32,010 nucleotides of DNA from NCBI GenBank assembly GCA_947476335.1, contig CANJQH010000038.1:1-32010 (forward strand). The letters run 5' to 3'. A program made the translations under genes and the position numbers. Source of the DNA: Anaerolineae bacterium. GTDB taxonomy: Bacteria; Chloroflexota; Anaerolineae; J036; Brachytrichaceae. This document shows positions 1 to 8,253 of this stretch, one piece after another. How positions within the stretch are numbered: position 1 is the stretch's first letter; every line of letters begins with the position of its first letter. The notes beneath the pieces are model-generated. The model did no database searches, was not told where the DNA came from, and worked only from the letters and a program-made list of their open reading frames with translations.

Positions 1-47
1 GGGGAGAGAATAGTGTGTTTCGCGGGAAATACTGATTTGGGCCTGAG
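1..47. repeat. Family A palindromic element, right end only
   Basis: The window opens inside a family A element. Bases 1-24 are the right arm of its central stem and match the right arm at 8180-8203 except for a single a/c difference. They are followed by the conserved outer arm that ends in gggcctgag at 47. The left half lies outside the window. A GTG at 13 opens a frame continuous with the ABC transporter gene, but those first 19 codons are repeat sequence and also read open in other copies, so they are not taken as coding. Confidence 0.85.
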
Positions 48-69
48 TAGATACTACGAACGACAATTC

Positions 70-1827
70 ATGAATATTCCTCTTAAAGATTACTGGCAGC
101 TGTTTGCCAAATACCTGCGACCGCAGATGCCGCGCGCGATCGCACTGACCGTGCTGCTGCTCGTCGGCATTGCGCTGCGCGTGGTGAACCCGCAGATCGT
201 GCGGCACTTTATCGACCAGGCGCAGAGCGGCGCTGCGCTCGACAGCCTTTATCTCGCCGGCGGCACTTTTCTTGGCTTTGCGCTAATCACACAGGCGCTT
301 TCAATCATTACGATTTACCTGAGTGAATCGGTTGGCTGGACGGCGACGAACAACTTGCGCGCCGACTTGGCGCTGCATGCGCTGCGGCTCGACATGACGT
401 TTCACAACGACAAGACGCCGGGCGACATGATCGAACGCATCGACGGCGATGTGATGGACTTGGCGGTTTTCTTTTCGCAGCTCGTCGTGCGCATCTTCGG
501 CAACGCTGTGCTGCTCATCGGCGTGCTCGTCGCGCTTACGCTTGAGAACTGGCGCATTGGCCTGGCGTACCTCGTGTTCTGCAGCGCCACGATGTATGGC
601 CTGCGCTTCTTTAGCGCGCGCGCTGAGCCGTTCTGGAAGAAGGCGCGCGATGCACACTCGGATCTCTTCGGCTTCCTCGAAGAACGGCTCGGCGGCACCG
701 AAGACCTGCGCTCGAGTGGCGCCGGCGCCTATGTCATCAAGCGCCTCTATGCTTTCGGACGCCAGATGACGAAAACGGAAAAAGATGCCGGTGTGAACGG
801 CGTCTACGTGTGGATGACCTTCAGCTTTGCACATGGAATCGGTTTTATGCTCGCACTTCTCACCGGCACGCTGCTGGTGAAATCGGGTGCGATCAGCATC
901 GGCACCGCGTTCCTGCTCGTCTATTACAACGACGTGCTCTTCGAGCCGATGCGCCATCTCACGATGCAGCTCGAAAATTTTCAGAAGTCCGCGGCCAGCA
1001 TCGCGCGCCTGCGCGAGTTGCTCGCACGCACCAGCCGCATTCAATCCGTCGGCTCTGCGCATCTGCCCGCTGGCTCCGCACTGCGCCTGCACTTTGATGA
1101 CGTTACGTTCGGCTACGCTGTGAATGATCCAGTGCTGCGCAATGTCTCCTTTGACCTGCCGCCCGGCCGTGTCATCGGCGTGCTCGGTCGCACTGGCAGC
1201 GGCAAGACCACGCTCGCACGCCTGATCTTCCGCCTCTACGATGTCACGAACGGTGCGGTGCGCCTGTCGACGCCCGATGGCCACACGGTCGATATTCGCG
1301 ACCTGCCGATCACCGAACTGCCGCAGCGCGTCGGTATGGTCACGCAGGATGTGCAGATCTTCCGCGGCACCGTGCGCCAGAATCTGACGCTGTTTGATGC
1401 GTCGATCCCCGACGTGCGCGTGCGCGAAGTGATCGACGACCTCGAACTCGGCGAATGGTTCGCACGTCAGCCGAACGGACTGGACAGCGACCTCGAGAGC
1501 GGTGGCAAGGGCCTCTCTGCTGGTGAAGCACAGCTGCTCGCATTTGCGCGCGTGTTCCTGCGCAATCCCGGCCTCGTCATCCTTGATGAAGCATCGTCGC
1601 GGCTCGACCCGGCGACGGAGCGGCGCATCGAACATGCCATCGACAAACTGCTCGGTGATCATTCGCGCAGCGCGCTCATCATCGCGCATCGCCTCAGCAC
1701 TGTGCAGCGCGCCGATCAGATCCTGATCCTCGAACGCGGCGGTGTGGTCGAACAAGGTGAGCGCATCGCGCTCGTGCAAGATGAAAATTCGCGCTTCAGC
1801 CGGCTGCTGCGCGCACAGGCTGGCTAA
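70..1827 (+). CDS. ABC exporter half-transporter, subunit 1 (permease fused to ATPase)
   Basis: This 585-residue inner-membrane half-transporter has an N-terminal transmembrane domain and a C-terminal ATPase. Hydrophobic segments lie near residues 22-39, 62-84, 142-177 (a pair) and 253-286 (a pair), giving the six helices of an exporter fold. The nucleotide-binding domain has Walker A GRTGSGKT (373-380), a Q-loop in GMVTQD, Walker B LVILDE (502-507, catalytic Glu present) and H-loop His540. The signature is LSAGE (482-486) instead of LSGGQ. The next gene starts 3 bases after the stop and encodes a partner with the reciprocal defect, so the two probably form one heterodimer. The substrate cannot be told. 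ATG at 70 is chosen because everything upstream is a family A repeat; no clear ribosome binding site is seen. Confidence 0.93.
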   Translation: MNIPLKDYWQLFAKYLRPQMPRAIALTVLLLVGIALRVVNPQIVRHFIDQAQSGAALDSLYLAGGTFLGFALITQALSIITIYLSESVGWTATNNLRADLALHALRLDMTFHNDKTPGDMIERIDGDVMDLAVFFSQLVVRIFGNAVLLIGVLVALTLENWRIGLAYLVFCSATMYGLRFFSARAEPFWKKARDAHSDLFGFLEERLGGTEDLRSSGAGAYVIKRLYAFGRQMTKTEKDAGVNGVYVWMTFSFAHGIGFMLALLTGTLLVKSGAISIGTAFLLVYYNDVLFEPMRHLTMQLENFQKSAASIARLRELLARTSRIQSVGSAHLPAGSALRLHFDDVTFGYAVNDPVLRNVSFDLPPGRVIGVLGRTGSGKTTLARLIFRLYDVTNGAVRLSTPDGHTVDIRDLPITELPQRVGMVTQDVQIFRGTVRQNLTLFDASIPDVRVREVIDDLELGEWFARQPNGLDSDLESGGKGLSAGEAQLLAFARVFLRNPGLVILDEASSRLDPATERRIEHAIDKLLGDHSRSALIIAHRLSTVQRADQILILERGGVVEQGERIALVQDENSRFSRLLRAQAG

Positions 1828-1830
1828 TCA

Positions 1831-3663
1831 ATGAAAACTTCTACTGCAATCCTCGCCCTCGTGCGCTATCGCTGGCGCATCTGGGTGCTGAATCTTTTCG
1901 CACTGCTGCTGTTGTACGCAGGCTGGTGGTCGCCCGGCCTGATCGGCCGCGAGTTTTTCAGCATGATGTCGGGCGCGTCGACGGCTGGCTTCACGCTGCC
2001 GATGCTGCTGCTCGGCATCCTGCTGGCGATGACCGCGCGCACCATCGGCCTGTGGGGGATGCCGAACACGAATCGGCCGTTCCAGGAAATGTCGCGCATC
2101 ATGATTCAGAAGAATGTGTTGTCGCATATTCTGAAATTGCCCGGCGCACGCGCGATCCCCGAATCGCCCGGCCAGGCGGTGAATCGCCTGCGCGAAGACG
2201 CGCTCGAAATTCCGATCTTTGGCCTCTGGCTGAATGACGTGATCGGCGTCGCTTTTCAAACTGTGGTCAGCCTCGCGGTGATGCTGTCGATCAACCCGCG
2301 CGTCACTGCGATTGTGCTCGTGCCGATGATCGTCGTGCTGATGGTGTCGAACTTTGCCACGCGCCGCCTCGAGCGCTATCGCACCGTATATCGCGAGGCG
2401 AGCGGCAAGGTCAGCGGCTTCATCGCGGAAACGTTCGGCGCTGCGCAGGCGGTGAAAATCGCCGGCGCCGAAGAACGCATGGTCGAACACTTCCGCACGC
2501 TCAATGCGAAGCGCCGCGACGCCGGCCTGATCGATCGGCTCTTCAATGAGCTGCTCGAATCGATCTTCATCAATGCCGGCGCCATCGGCACCGGTTCGAT
2601 GCTGCTCGCCAGCGCTGCTGCACTGCAGAGCGGCCAGTTCACCGTCGGCGATTTCGCATTGTTCGCCTGGAGCATGGGCGGCATCGGCGAGATGACTGGC
2701 TTTCTTGGCTTTCTCGTCGCCCGCTACAAACAGGCCGGCGTTGGCATTCACCGCCTGCTGAACCTGATGCCCGGCGCGCCACCGCTCGCGCTCGTCGCTC
2801 CTTCGCCGGTGTACGAGAAGGGCGACGATCCGCCGCTGATGTTTGCCACGAAGAGCGATGCCGATCGCCTGCGCTCGCTTGAGGTGCATGGCCTGAACTA
2901 TCGTCACCGCACACCATTGCAAGAGGTGGTTGAACAGGGTGTGCACGATATCCACTTTGCATTGCATCGTGGCGAATTCGTCGTCATCACCGGTCGCATC
3001 GGCAGCGGCAAGACGACGCTCGCACGTGTGCTGCTTGGCCTGCTGCCGCGCGATGGCGGCGAGGTGCTGTGGAATGGCACGCCCGTGGCTGACCTCGGTG
3101 ATTTCATGACGCCGCCGCGTGTGGCTTACACTGCGCAGGTGCCGCGGCTGTTCAGTGAATCTCTGCGCAACAATCTGTTGCTCGGTATGTCCGAACAGCA
3201 GGTCGACCTCACTCGTGCAATGCGCCTCGCCGTGATGGACGCTGACCTGCTGTCACTCACTGAAGGGCTCGAGACGATGGTTGGTCCGAAGGGCGTACGC
3301 TTGTCCGGCGGTCAGATTCAGCGCAGCGCCGCCGCACGCATGTTCGTGCGTGAGCCGGATCTGCTCATGGTGGACGATCTGTCGAGTGCGCTCGACGTCG
3401 AGACCGAACGCCTGCTGTGGACGCGTCTGGCCGAGCTGCCTGAGGTGACCGTGCTGGCGATCAGCCATCGCCATGCAGCGCTTTCACGCGCCGACCGCAT
3501 TCTCGTGATGAAGGAAGGCCGTATCGAAGCGCAGGGCAGCATCGATGAACTGCTCGCCAGCAGCGAAGAGTTTCGTGCGCTGTGGAGCGAGGATGATGCT
3601 GTGCACGAAGAGGACGAAATTGAGAAAGCGCTGGAGAAAGTAGAGCTTCAGAGTAAAAAATAA
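1831..3663 (+). CDS. ABC exporter half-transporter, subunit 2 (permease fused to ATPase)
   Basis: This is a 610-residue partner of the preceding gene, starting 3 bases after its stop and so surely co-transcribed. Hydrophobic segments lie near 15-32, 54-76, 137-175 (a pair), 251-268 and 272-297. The ATPase domain has Walker A GRIGSGKT (388-395), a canonical LSGGQ signature (491-495) and H-loop His546. Walker B reads LLMVDD (511-516), with Asp in place of the catalytic Glu. In ABC dimers each ATP site combines the Walker motifs of one subunit with the signature of the other. Here the site using this subunit's Walker B and the partner's LSAGE would be degenerate, while the opposite site is fully canonical. 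The last 25 or so residues are charged (E/K/D-rich). The stop abuts a family A element. Confidence 0.93.
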   Translation: MKTSTAILALVRYRWRIWVLNLFALLLLYAGWWSPGLIGREFFSMMSGASTAGFTLPMLLLGILLAMTARTIGLWGMPNTNRPFQEMSRIMIQKNVLSHILKLPGARAIPESPGQAVNRLREDALEIPIFGLWLNDVIGVAFQTVVSLAVMLSINPRVTAIVLVPMIVVLMVSNFATRRLERYRTVYREASGKVSGFIAETFGAAQAVKIAGAEERMVEHFRTLNAKRRDAGLIDRLFNELLESIFINAGAIGTGSMLLASAAALQSGQFTVGDFALFAWSMGGIGEMTGFLGFLVARYKQAGVGIHRLLNLMPGAPPLALVAPSPVYEKGDDPPLMFATKSDADRLRSLEVHGLNYRHRTPLQEVVEQGVHDIHFALHRGEFVVITGRIGSGKTTLARVLLGLLPRDGGEVLWNGTPVADLGDFMTPPRVAYTAQVPRLFSESLRNNLLLGMSEQQVDLTRAMRLAVMDADLLSLTEGLETMVGPKGVRLSGGQIQRSAAARMFVREPDLLMVDDLSSALDVETERLLWTRLAELPEVTVLAISHRHAALSRADRILVMKEGRIEAQGSIDELLASSEEFRALWSEDDAVHEEDEIEKALEKVELQSKK

Positions 3664-3747
3664 TAACGACTCAGGCCTAAATCAGTATTTCCAACGCGAA
3701 GAACGCGCGTGTTTTGCGTTGGAAAACCGGACGGCCTGAGCTGTTAC
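3664..3747. repeat. Family A palindromic element, short form
   Basis: This 84-bp element begins directly after the stop codon of the ABC subunit 2 gene. Its termini are inverted (taacgactcaggcc on the left, ggcctgagctgttac on the right). The inner arms carry the family words aatcagtatttcc and ttttgcgttgg, but the central stem is reduced to a short hairpin around cgcgaagaacgcgcg. Its position lets it act as a transcript 3' end, though there is no T-tract typical of intrinsic terminators. Confidence 0.85.
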
Positions 3748-3762
3748 AAAAAATAAAAGGTC

Positions 3763-3805
3763 AGAGGAGCGAGTAAAGAGTGCGCCGACTCTGACTCTCT
3801 CCTCT
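3763..3805. terminator. Low-complexity inverted repeat before 3818 gene
   Basis: Arms agaggag (3763-3769) and ctcctct (3799-3805) close an imperfect hairpin whose inner arms are variants of gagtaaagagt and actctgactct. It lies between the family A element and the ATG at 3818. It belongs to the class of word-repeat hairpins seen in many gaps of this window. A role as terminator of the ABC operon or as leader hairpin of the next gene is inferred only. Confidence 0.45.
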
Positions 3806-3817
3806 TCTGCTGCAGAT

Positions 3818-4543
3818 ATGCACATTACTTACATCTCAACACTTTCCGAGCAGCGCGCATTGTATGAAAAGCCGCGCGACATGGAGAGCTTTTGCTGGTA
3901 TCTTGAGCAGATGCTCGCCGGAACTGACGATGTGCATCTGCCGATCACCTCGGTGAATCCGATGGGGCATGCACATTTTTTGCATGCTGTGCAGGCGTTG
4001 CTGGCGATCGATGCCGAAGACGTTGCCGAGCGTGCTGCGCACGCTGCTGCCGAGGAACTGCCCGATATCGGTGGGCCGGTGAAGGTGTTCATTAACCTGC
4101 TCGATGACCGTACGAGTGGTTGGACGAATCGCACGTACACCGAATTCATCAATCATTATGGCGAGGCTGCACGAACGCGCAAAAATCAGCGCCGTCGTTT
4201 CGCCGGCGTGTGGTTCTGGACGAGCGAAACCTGCACGGTCGAAAAAATTCACGGGGCAACGCGCGATTCACTCTTTCGCATCGCGCATCAATTTACGCAC
4301 GGTGTGCCGCGCACGCTGCGCGAGATGCTTGAACTGGATCGTGCCGCATTCGAATTCTCCGGCATGCGTGTCGCCGCGCTCGACGTGAAAGAACTCGAAT
4401 ACACTCGTGCCTTGATCGAACCTTATCTCGACGCGGTTGATCAACCCACCTGTATTGCAATACTCTTCGGCGACGATGCCGCGCGCGCCTGTGGCTATCC
4501 ACCGCTTGGCGTTTCGATGCGGACGGGGCAGAGGCTGCGCTGA
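3818..4543 (+). CDS. Hypothetical protein, 241 residues
   Basis: I do not recognise this protein. It is soluble-looking, with no signal peptide or membrane segment. The N-terminal part (1-90) is acidic and contains several Met and His residues (for example around GHAHFLHAV at 50-58). The middle (about 105-150) is rich in basic and aromatic residues, including a KNQRRRF stretch and VWFWTSE. The C-terminal third is mixed helix-like sequence ending in a basic tail. Codon use matches the surrounding genes and the frame is long, so it is very likely a real gene. It is separated from both neighbours by palindromic elements and is probably transcribed alone. No domain family can be assigned by eye. 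Confidence 0.75.
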   Translation: MHITYISTLSEQRALYEKPRDMESFCWYLEQMLAGTDDVHLPITSVNPMGHAHFLHAVQALLAIDAEDVAERAAHAAAEELPDIGGPVKVFINLLDDRTSGWTNRTYTEFINHYGEAARTRKNQRRRFAGVWFWTSETCTVEKIHGATRDSLFRIAHQFTHGVPRTLREMLELDRAAFEFSGMRVAALDVKELEYTRALIEPYLDAVDQPTCIAILFGDDAARACGYPPLGVSMRTGQRLR

Positions 4544-4593
4544 AGAATGGGAATAGGGAAAGGGATTTCCCTGCATATTGTTTCTTTGACTCC

Positions 4594-4705
4594 GTAACTA
4601 CTCAGGCCCAAATCAGTATTTCCCGCGAAACATACTACTCTCTCCCCCGAAGGGGGAGAGAGTAGTATGTTTCGCGTTGAAAAAATAGCTGGCCTGAGTA
4701 GTTAC
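4594..4705. repeat. Family A palindromic element, full-length copy
   Basis: This 112-bp element has perfect 15-bp terminal inverted repeats, gtaactactcaggcc at 4594-4608 and its complement at 4691-4705. Its centre (4624-4676) is a perfect 25-bp stem with the 3-base loop gaa. Between the termini and the stem the two sides differ: caaatcagtatttc on the left, and a run ending in tgaaaaaatagct on the right. It is the cleanest copy in the window and defines the family. It sits between the hypothetical gene and the ABC-F gene. Confidence 0.92.
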
Positions 4706-4732
4706 CTGACTCTTGATCCCTGACTCTCTACT

Positions 4733-6868
4733 ATGTCCTTACTCACAGCAAATTCCCTGGCGCAGACCTTTGCTTTTGTCGACGTCTTCGCTGGCATCTC
4801 GGTGAACGTCGCCGGCGATGCAAAGATCGGATTGATCGGCCCCAACGGCATCGGCAAGACTACGCTGCTACGCATCCTCGCCGGTCAGGAGACGCCGACG
4901 CGTGGTGAAATGCACATCGCGCGCGGCCGCACTGTCGGTTACCTGCCACAGGAGGCCGTCGACGCTTTCGGCCGTGGAGAGCGCACCGTGCTCGCTGAAA
5001 TGCTCTCGGTGTTCGAATCGCTGCACGCCATCGAGGCGCGCATGCGCGAACTCGAAGAGCTTATGCTGACGGACTTCTCGGTGATGGACGAATATGGTGA
5101 GATGCAGCATCGTTTTGAACACGCTGGCGGCTACGACTACGAAGTGCGCATTCGCCAGACGCTCGACGGCCTCGGTTTTGCTGAGCACGAAAGCGATCGC
5201 CGCCGTTCGTGGCATGCGCCAGTCGCGCAGCTTAGTGGCGGTCAGAAGACGCGCGCGCTGCTGGCCAAGCTGCTACTGCTGCATCCTGATCTGCTCATCC
5301 TCGACGAACCGACGAATCACCTCGATGTCGATGCCATCGAGTGGCTCGAAGAGACGCTCGATGAATGGAAGGGCGCGCTCATTGTCTGCAGCCACGACCG
5401 TCTTTTTCTCGATCGTGTGATCAACCGCATTTGGGAGATGAGCCGCACCGACGTTGATGTCTATCGCGGTAATTATTCGGCATACCTTACGCAGCGCGAA
5501 GAGCGCTTTGAACGCCGCCTGGCGCTGTTCAACGCCGAGAAGGCGCGCCTTGAAAATGACGCACGCCTGATCAAGCGCGACTACGATCGCATTAAGGCTG
5601 GCTGGACTGACGAGGAGCCGACCTGGGCGAAGGGCAAGCTGCGCCGTTTGTCGACTGACGTTGTCGTCATCGAGAAGTTCGGCGTTGAAGTGCTGCTGAA
5701 CGAGCCGTGGGCGGAAATTGCTGTGCGCCTGAACGCCGATGGTGGCGTGCCGTCGATGTTCTCGGTGGAAGACGCCATCAAACGCACTGCGCGCCTGCGT
5801 CCGCCGCAGCGCGCACCGCGGCTGAACCTGAATCTCGAACCTGCGAAGCGCAGCGGCGAGATCGTGCTGCGCACAAAAGATCTGCAGGTCGGCTACCCCG
5901 GCGGCCGCCCGCTCTTTACATGCGAGGACCTTGAACTGCGCTGGCGCGAGCGCGCTGCGCTGATCGGCCCGAATGGCTGCGGCAAGACTACGTTCTTGAA
6001 AACTGCGCTCGCGGGTCGCACGCTGCACGACGAACGCATCGAGATCGGCCTGCACCCGGAGATGCAGCTGCCGCCGCTGGCTGGCATGGTCGAGGCCGGC
6101 GCCAGCCTGCGCATCGGTTACTTTGCACAGGCGCACGATGAACTCGATCCGACACTGACGATCCAGGATGAATTGATGCGCCACGCCGAACAGCTTGGCA
6201 AGCGCATGAACGAAGGCGAGCTGCGCTTCTACATGGCGCAGTTCTTGTATACGGATGACGACCTGTTCAAGCCCGTCGGTGGGCTGAGCGGTGGTGAGCG
6301 CGCACGCCTGGCATTGGCGGTGCTGCAGCTGCAGGGTGCCAACTTCCTCGTGCTCGACGAACCGACGAATCACCTCGACCTTGCGACGCAGGAGGTGCTT
6401 GAGAATGTGCTGTCGAATTTTGAAGGCACTGTGTTGCTCGTCTCGCACGACCGCTATCTGATTCGCAAGCTGGCGCAGCAGATCTGGTACATCGAGGACG
6501 GCAAGCTGCGCGTGTACCGCGGCACCTACGATGAATTTGCCGTGCGCAAGCGCCGCGTAGGGGCAACTTCTGCTGTGCCCGCGCCCGCTGCTGCGCCCAC
6601 ACCGAAAGTTGAAAAGCCCACCGAAAAATCCGACGCCACGTCGACGTCGATGTCGATGTCGACGTCGATGTCGAAGAACGCACAGCAAAAAAAGCAGCAG
6701 CGTGTGGCTGAAGTCGAGGCGCGCATCGTGCAGATCGAAGCCGAGATTAAGGCGCTCGGCGCGCAGATGCAGACGCCCGACAAAGTGCGCGAGTTCGGCG
6801 AAAAATTCAAGCAGATGGAACGTGAATTGGCGCAGCGCATGGCCGAATGGGAGGAATTGGCCGCGTAG
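4733..6868 (+). CDS. ABC-F family ATPase (Uup/EttA-like, two ATPase domains)
   Basis: This 711-residue soluble protein has two ATPase domains and no membrane segments. ABC-F proteins act on ribosomes, in translation regulation, relief of stalling or antibiotic protection. Domain 1 has Walker A GPNGIGKT (36-43), LSGGQ (167-171) and DEPTNHLD (from 191). Domain 2 has GPNGCGKT (412-419), LSGGE (518-522) and a second DEPTNHLD (from 542). The inter-domain linker (about 245-375) includes a segment around 318-365 that seems longer than in typical members. The C-terminus has a Pro/Ala-rich linker, a Thr/Ser/Met low-complexity run (636-647) and a charged coiled-coil (655-710), as in Uup. Which subfamily it belongs to cannot be settled by eye. 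It is probably monocistronic. Confidence 0.93.
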   Translation: MSLLTANSLAQTFAFVDVFAGISVNVAGDAKIGLIGPNGIGKTTLLRILAGQETPTRGEMHIARGRTVGYLPQEAVDAFGRGERTVLAEMLSVFESLHAIEARMRELEELMLTDFSVMDEYGEMQHRFEHAGGYDYEVRIRQTLDGLGFAEHESDRRRSWHAPVAQLSGGQKTRALLAKLLLLHPDLLILDEPTNHLDVDAIEWLEETLDEWKGALIVCSHDRLFLDRVINRIWEMSRTDVDVYRGNYSAYLTQREERFERRLALFNAEKARLENDARLIKRDYDRIKAGWTDEEPTWAKGKLRRLSTDVVVIEKFGVEVLLNEPWAEIAVRLNADGGVPSMFSVEDAIKRTARLRPPQRAPRLNLNLEPAKRSGEIVLRTKDLQVGYPGGRPLFTCEDLELRWRERAALIGPNGCGKTTFLKTALAGRTLHDERIEIGLHPEMQLPPLAGMVEAGASLRIGYFAQAHDELDPTLTIQDELMRHAEQLGKRMNEGELRFYMAQFLYTDDDLFKPVGGLSGGERARLALAVLQLQGANFLVLDEPTNHLDLATQEVLENVLSNFEGTVLLVSHDRYLIRKLAQQIWYIEDGKLRVYRGTYDEFAVRKRRVGATSAVPAPAAAPTPKVEKPTEKSDATSTSMSMSTSMSKNAQQKKQQRVAEVEARIVQIEAEIKALGAQMQTPDKVREFGEKFKQMERELAQRMAEWEELAA
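6638..6674 (+). repeat. Hexanucleotide microsatellite inside the ABC-F gene
   Basis: About six tandem units alternate between gtcgac and gtcgat and encode the alternating Ser/Thr/Met run at residues 636-647 of the ABC-F protein. The unit length is a multiple of three, so expansion or contraction keeps the frame and only changes linker length ahead of the C-terminal coiled-coil. Confidence 0.85.
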
Positions 6869-6880
6869 GGGCGACGCTTG

Positions 6881-6910
6881 CGTCGTCAATCGTCGTCAAT
6901 CGCCGTCAAT
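6881..6910. repeat. 10-bp tandem repeat, three units, in a gtc-rich gap
   Basis: cgtcgtcaat occurs at 6881-6890 and 6891-6900, and cgccgtcaat at 6901-6910. Just before it, gcgacgcttgcgtcg makes a small hairpin directly after the ABC-F stop codon. The remainder of the gap to 6963 continues as degenerate cgtcgtc / ccgtc words. No gene is seen here. Confidence 0.8.
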
Positions 6911-6963
6911 CGCCTGCCGTCCGTCGTCGTCTGTCGTCCTTCGTGACGTATATTCGTCGCATC

Positions 6964-7971
6964 ATGACATCACAGCAGATTATGGCGCTGCCGGTCCTCG
7001 ACATCTCGAAATTGCAGGATCCTGCGCAGCGCGACGCATTCATCGCGGAAATCTCCCGCACTGCGCATGAAGTGGGTTTTTTCTACATCGCCGGGCATGG
7101 CATCCCGCAGACGCTGATCGATGAAATGCTGACGTTGTCGCGGCGTTTCTTCGATCTGCCCGAAGAAGAAAAGTTGAAAGTTGAAATGATCAACTCGCCG
7201 CACTTCCGCGGCTACACGCGCGTCGGCATGGAGATCACCCGCGGCCAGCGCGACTGGCGTGAGCAGATCGACATCGGTGCTGAGCGGGAGGCACTGCCGC
7301 GCACGCCCGATCTGCCGGCCTACAAGCGCCTGCAGGGGCCGAATCAATGGCCTGCAACGTTGCCCGAATTGCGCGACACTGTGCTGCGCTATCAGGAAGC
7401 GGTGATCGATTTGTCCAAGCGTCTGCTGCAGGCCTTCGCGCTCGCGCTCGGTCAGCCCGAAAACGCGTTCGAATCGATCTACACGCCCGAGCCGCATCGC
7501 CTGATGAAGATCGTGCGTTATCCTGGTCGCGATGTTACGGAGAGTGAGCAGGGCGTCGGTGCACACAAGGACAGCGGCTTTCTGACCGTGCTGCTGCAGG
7601 ATGTGCAGTCCGGCCTCGAAGTCGAATACGAGGGCAACTGGATCTCCGCGCCGCCGATCCGCGGCACGTTCATCGTGAACATCGGCGAGGTGCTCGAGAT
7701 GGTGTCGGATGGCTACCTGCGCGCGACGATGCACCGCGTTGTCACGCCGCCAGCTGGGACGGATCGGTTGTCGGTGCCGTTCTTCTTCGCCGCGCGCCTT
7801 GACGCCACAGTGCCGCTGTTCGATCTGCCGCCCGCACTTGCCGCCAGCCGTCGCGGCGTCGAACGCGATCCGCAGAATCCGCTTTTCCGCGAGGTGGGCA
7901 GAAACCACCTCAAGAGCCGCCTACGCTCGCACCCGGATGTGGCGCAGAAACATCACGCAGATTTGCTGTGA
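6964..7971 (+). CDS. 2-oxoglutarate/Fe(II)-dependent oxygenase, isopenicillin N synthase-like
   Basis: This 335-residue cytosolic enzyme belongs to the isopenicillin N synthase-like dioxygenase family. The N-terminal region from ALPVLDISKL through TAHEVGFFYIAGHGIP is typical of the family's conserved N-terminal domain. The double-stranded beta-helix core carries the iron ligands His201-x-Asp203 (GAHKDSG) and His257 (TMHRVV), followed by the cosubstrate-binding Arg268-x-Ser270. All expected ligands are present, so it should be active, but the substrate is unknown. ATG at 6964 is preferred because the in-frame sequence before it is the gtc-rich spacer. An alternative ATG lies at 6982. No partner gene is evident; it is followed by a nested repeat cluster. 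Confidence 0.9.
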   Translation: MTSQQIMALPVLDISKLQDPAQRDAFIAEISRTAHEVGFFYIAGHGIPQTLIDEMLTLSRRFFDLPEEEKLKVEMINSPHFRGYTRVGMEITRGQRDWREQIDIGAEREALPRTPDLPAYKRLQGPNQWPATLPELRDTVLRYQEAVIDLSKRLLQAFALALGQPENAFESIYTPEPHRLMKIVRYPGRDVTESEQGVGAHKDSGFLTVLLQDVQSGLEVEYEGNWISAPPIRGTFIVNIGEVLEMVSDGYLRATMHRVVTPPAGTDRLSVPFFFAARLDATVPLFDLPPALAASRRGVERDPQNPLFREVGRNHLKSRLRSHPDVAQKHHADLL

Positions 7972-8029
7972 CGCAGCTGAAGCGTCCATCCTTCGTTCGC
8001 AGTTTATCGAACATACAGTGTTGAAAATC

Positions 8030-8233
8030 GTAACTACTCAGGCTAAGTTCCTGTCCATAAGTTTTGTCCGGCAGATTCGCCTCCCCCGCAAAGCGGGGGA
8101 GGCGAATCTGCCGCCAGAACTTTTGGCGACTCACTTAGCCATTTTTCCAACGCGAAACACACGATTCTCTCCCCCGAAGGGGGAGAGAATCGTGTGTTTC
8201 GCGGGAAATACTGATTTGGGCCTGAGTCGTTGT
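8030..8233. repeat. Family A element interrupted by a family B element
   Basis: The ends (gtaactactcagg at 8030-8042, ggcctgagtcgttgt at 8219-8233) and the perfect 25-bp central stem with gaa loop (8151-8203) identify a family A copy. Its left arm is interrupted by a complete family B element. Joining 8042 to 8139 restores the family A terminus ctcaggcc and a host length near 108 bp, similar to the 112-bp uninterrupted copy. The family B DNA therefore arrived after the family A copy was in place. The rest of the 7972-8253 gap shows no gene. Confidence 0.9.
8042..8139 (+). repeat. Family B palindromic element, copy 1 (nested)
   Basis: This 98-bp element is bounded by gctaag and cttagc. It contains a perfect 21-bp stem with loop aaa (8069-8113), flanked by unlike outer arms (ttcctgtccataagttttgt on the left, gccagaacttttggcgactc on the right). 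It is identical, base for base, to the reverse complement of 11257-11354. No coding capacity is present, so it resembles a MITE or REP-type element that would need a transposase encoded elsewhere. Confidence 0.93.
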
Positions 8234-8253
8234 GACGCTTCGTAAATTGCACA

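Noticed and set aside
13..69. N-terminal extension of the first ABC gene from GTG at 13
   Set aside because: These codons are family A repeat DNA and give the same peptide as other repeat copies. ATG at 70 begins family-like sequence.
3664..4705. Family A pair as ends of a composite transposon
   Set aside because: No transposase gene lies between or near them. Kept only as an open question under the hypothetical protein.
5273..6889. Long minus-strand open frame opposite the ABC-F gene (and similar ones opposite the ABC exporter, trpA and the alpha-2-macroglobulin gene)
   Set aside because: These are His/Arg/Ala-rich antisense frames typical of G+C-rich coding DNA, without family motifs. The opposite strand has clear domains.
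7709..8245. Plus-strand open frame overlapping the oxygenase and the nested repeats
   Set aside because: It is out of frame with the oxygenase and continues only because the repeat elements happen to be open.
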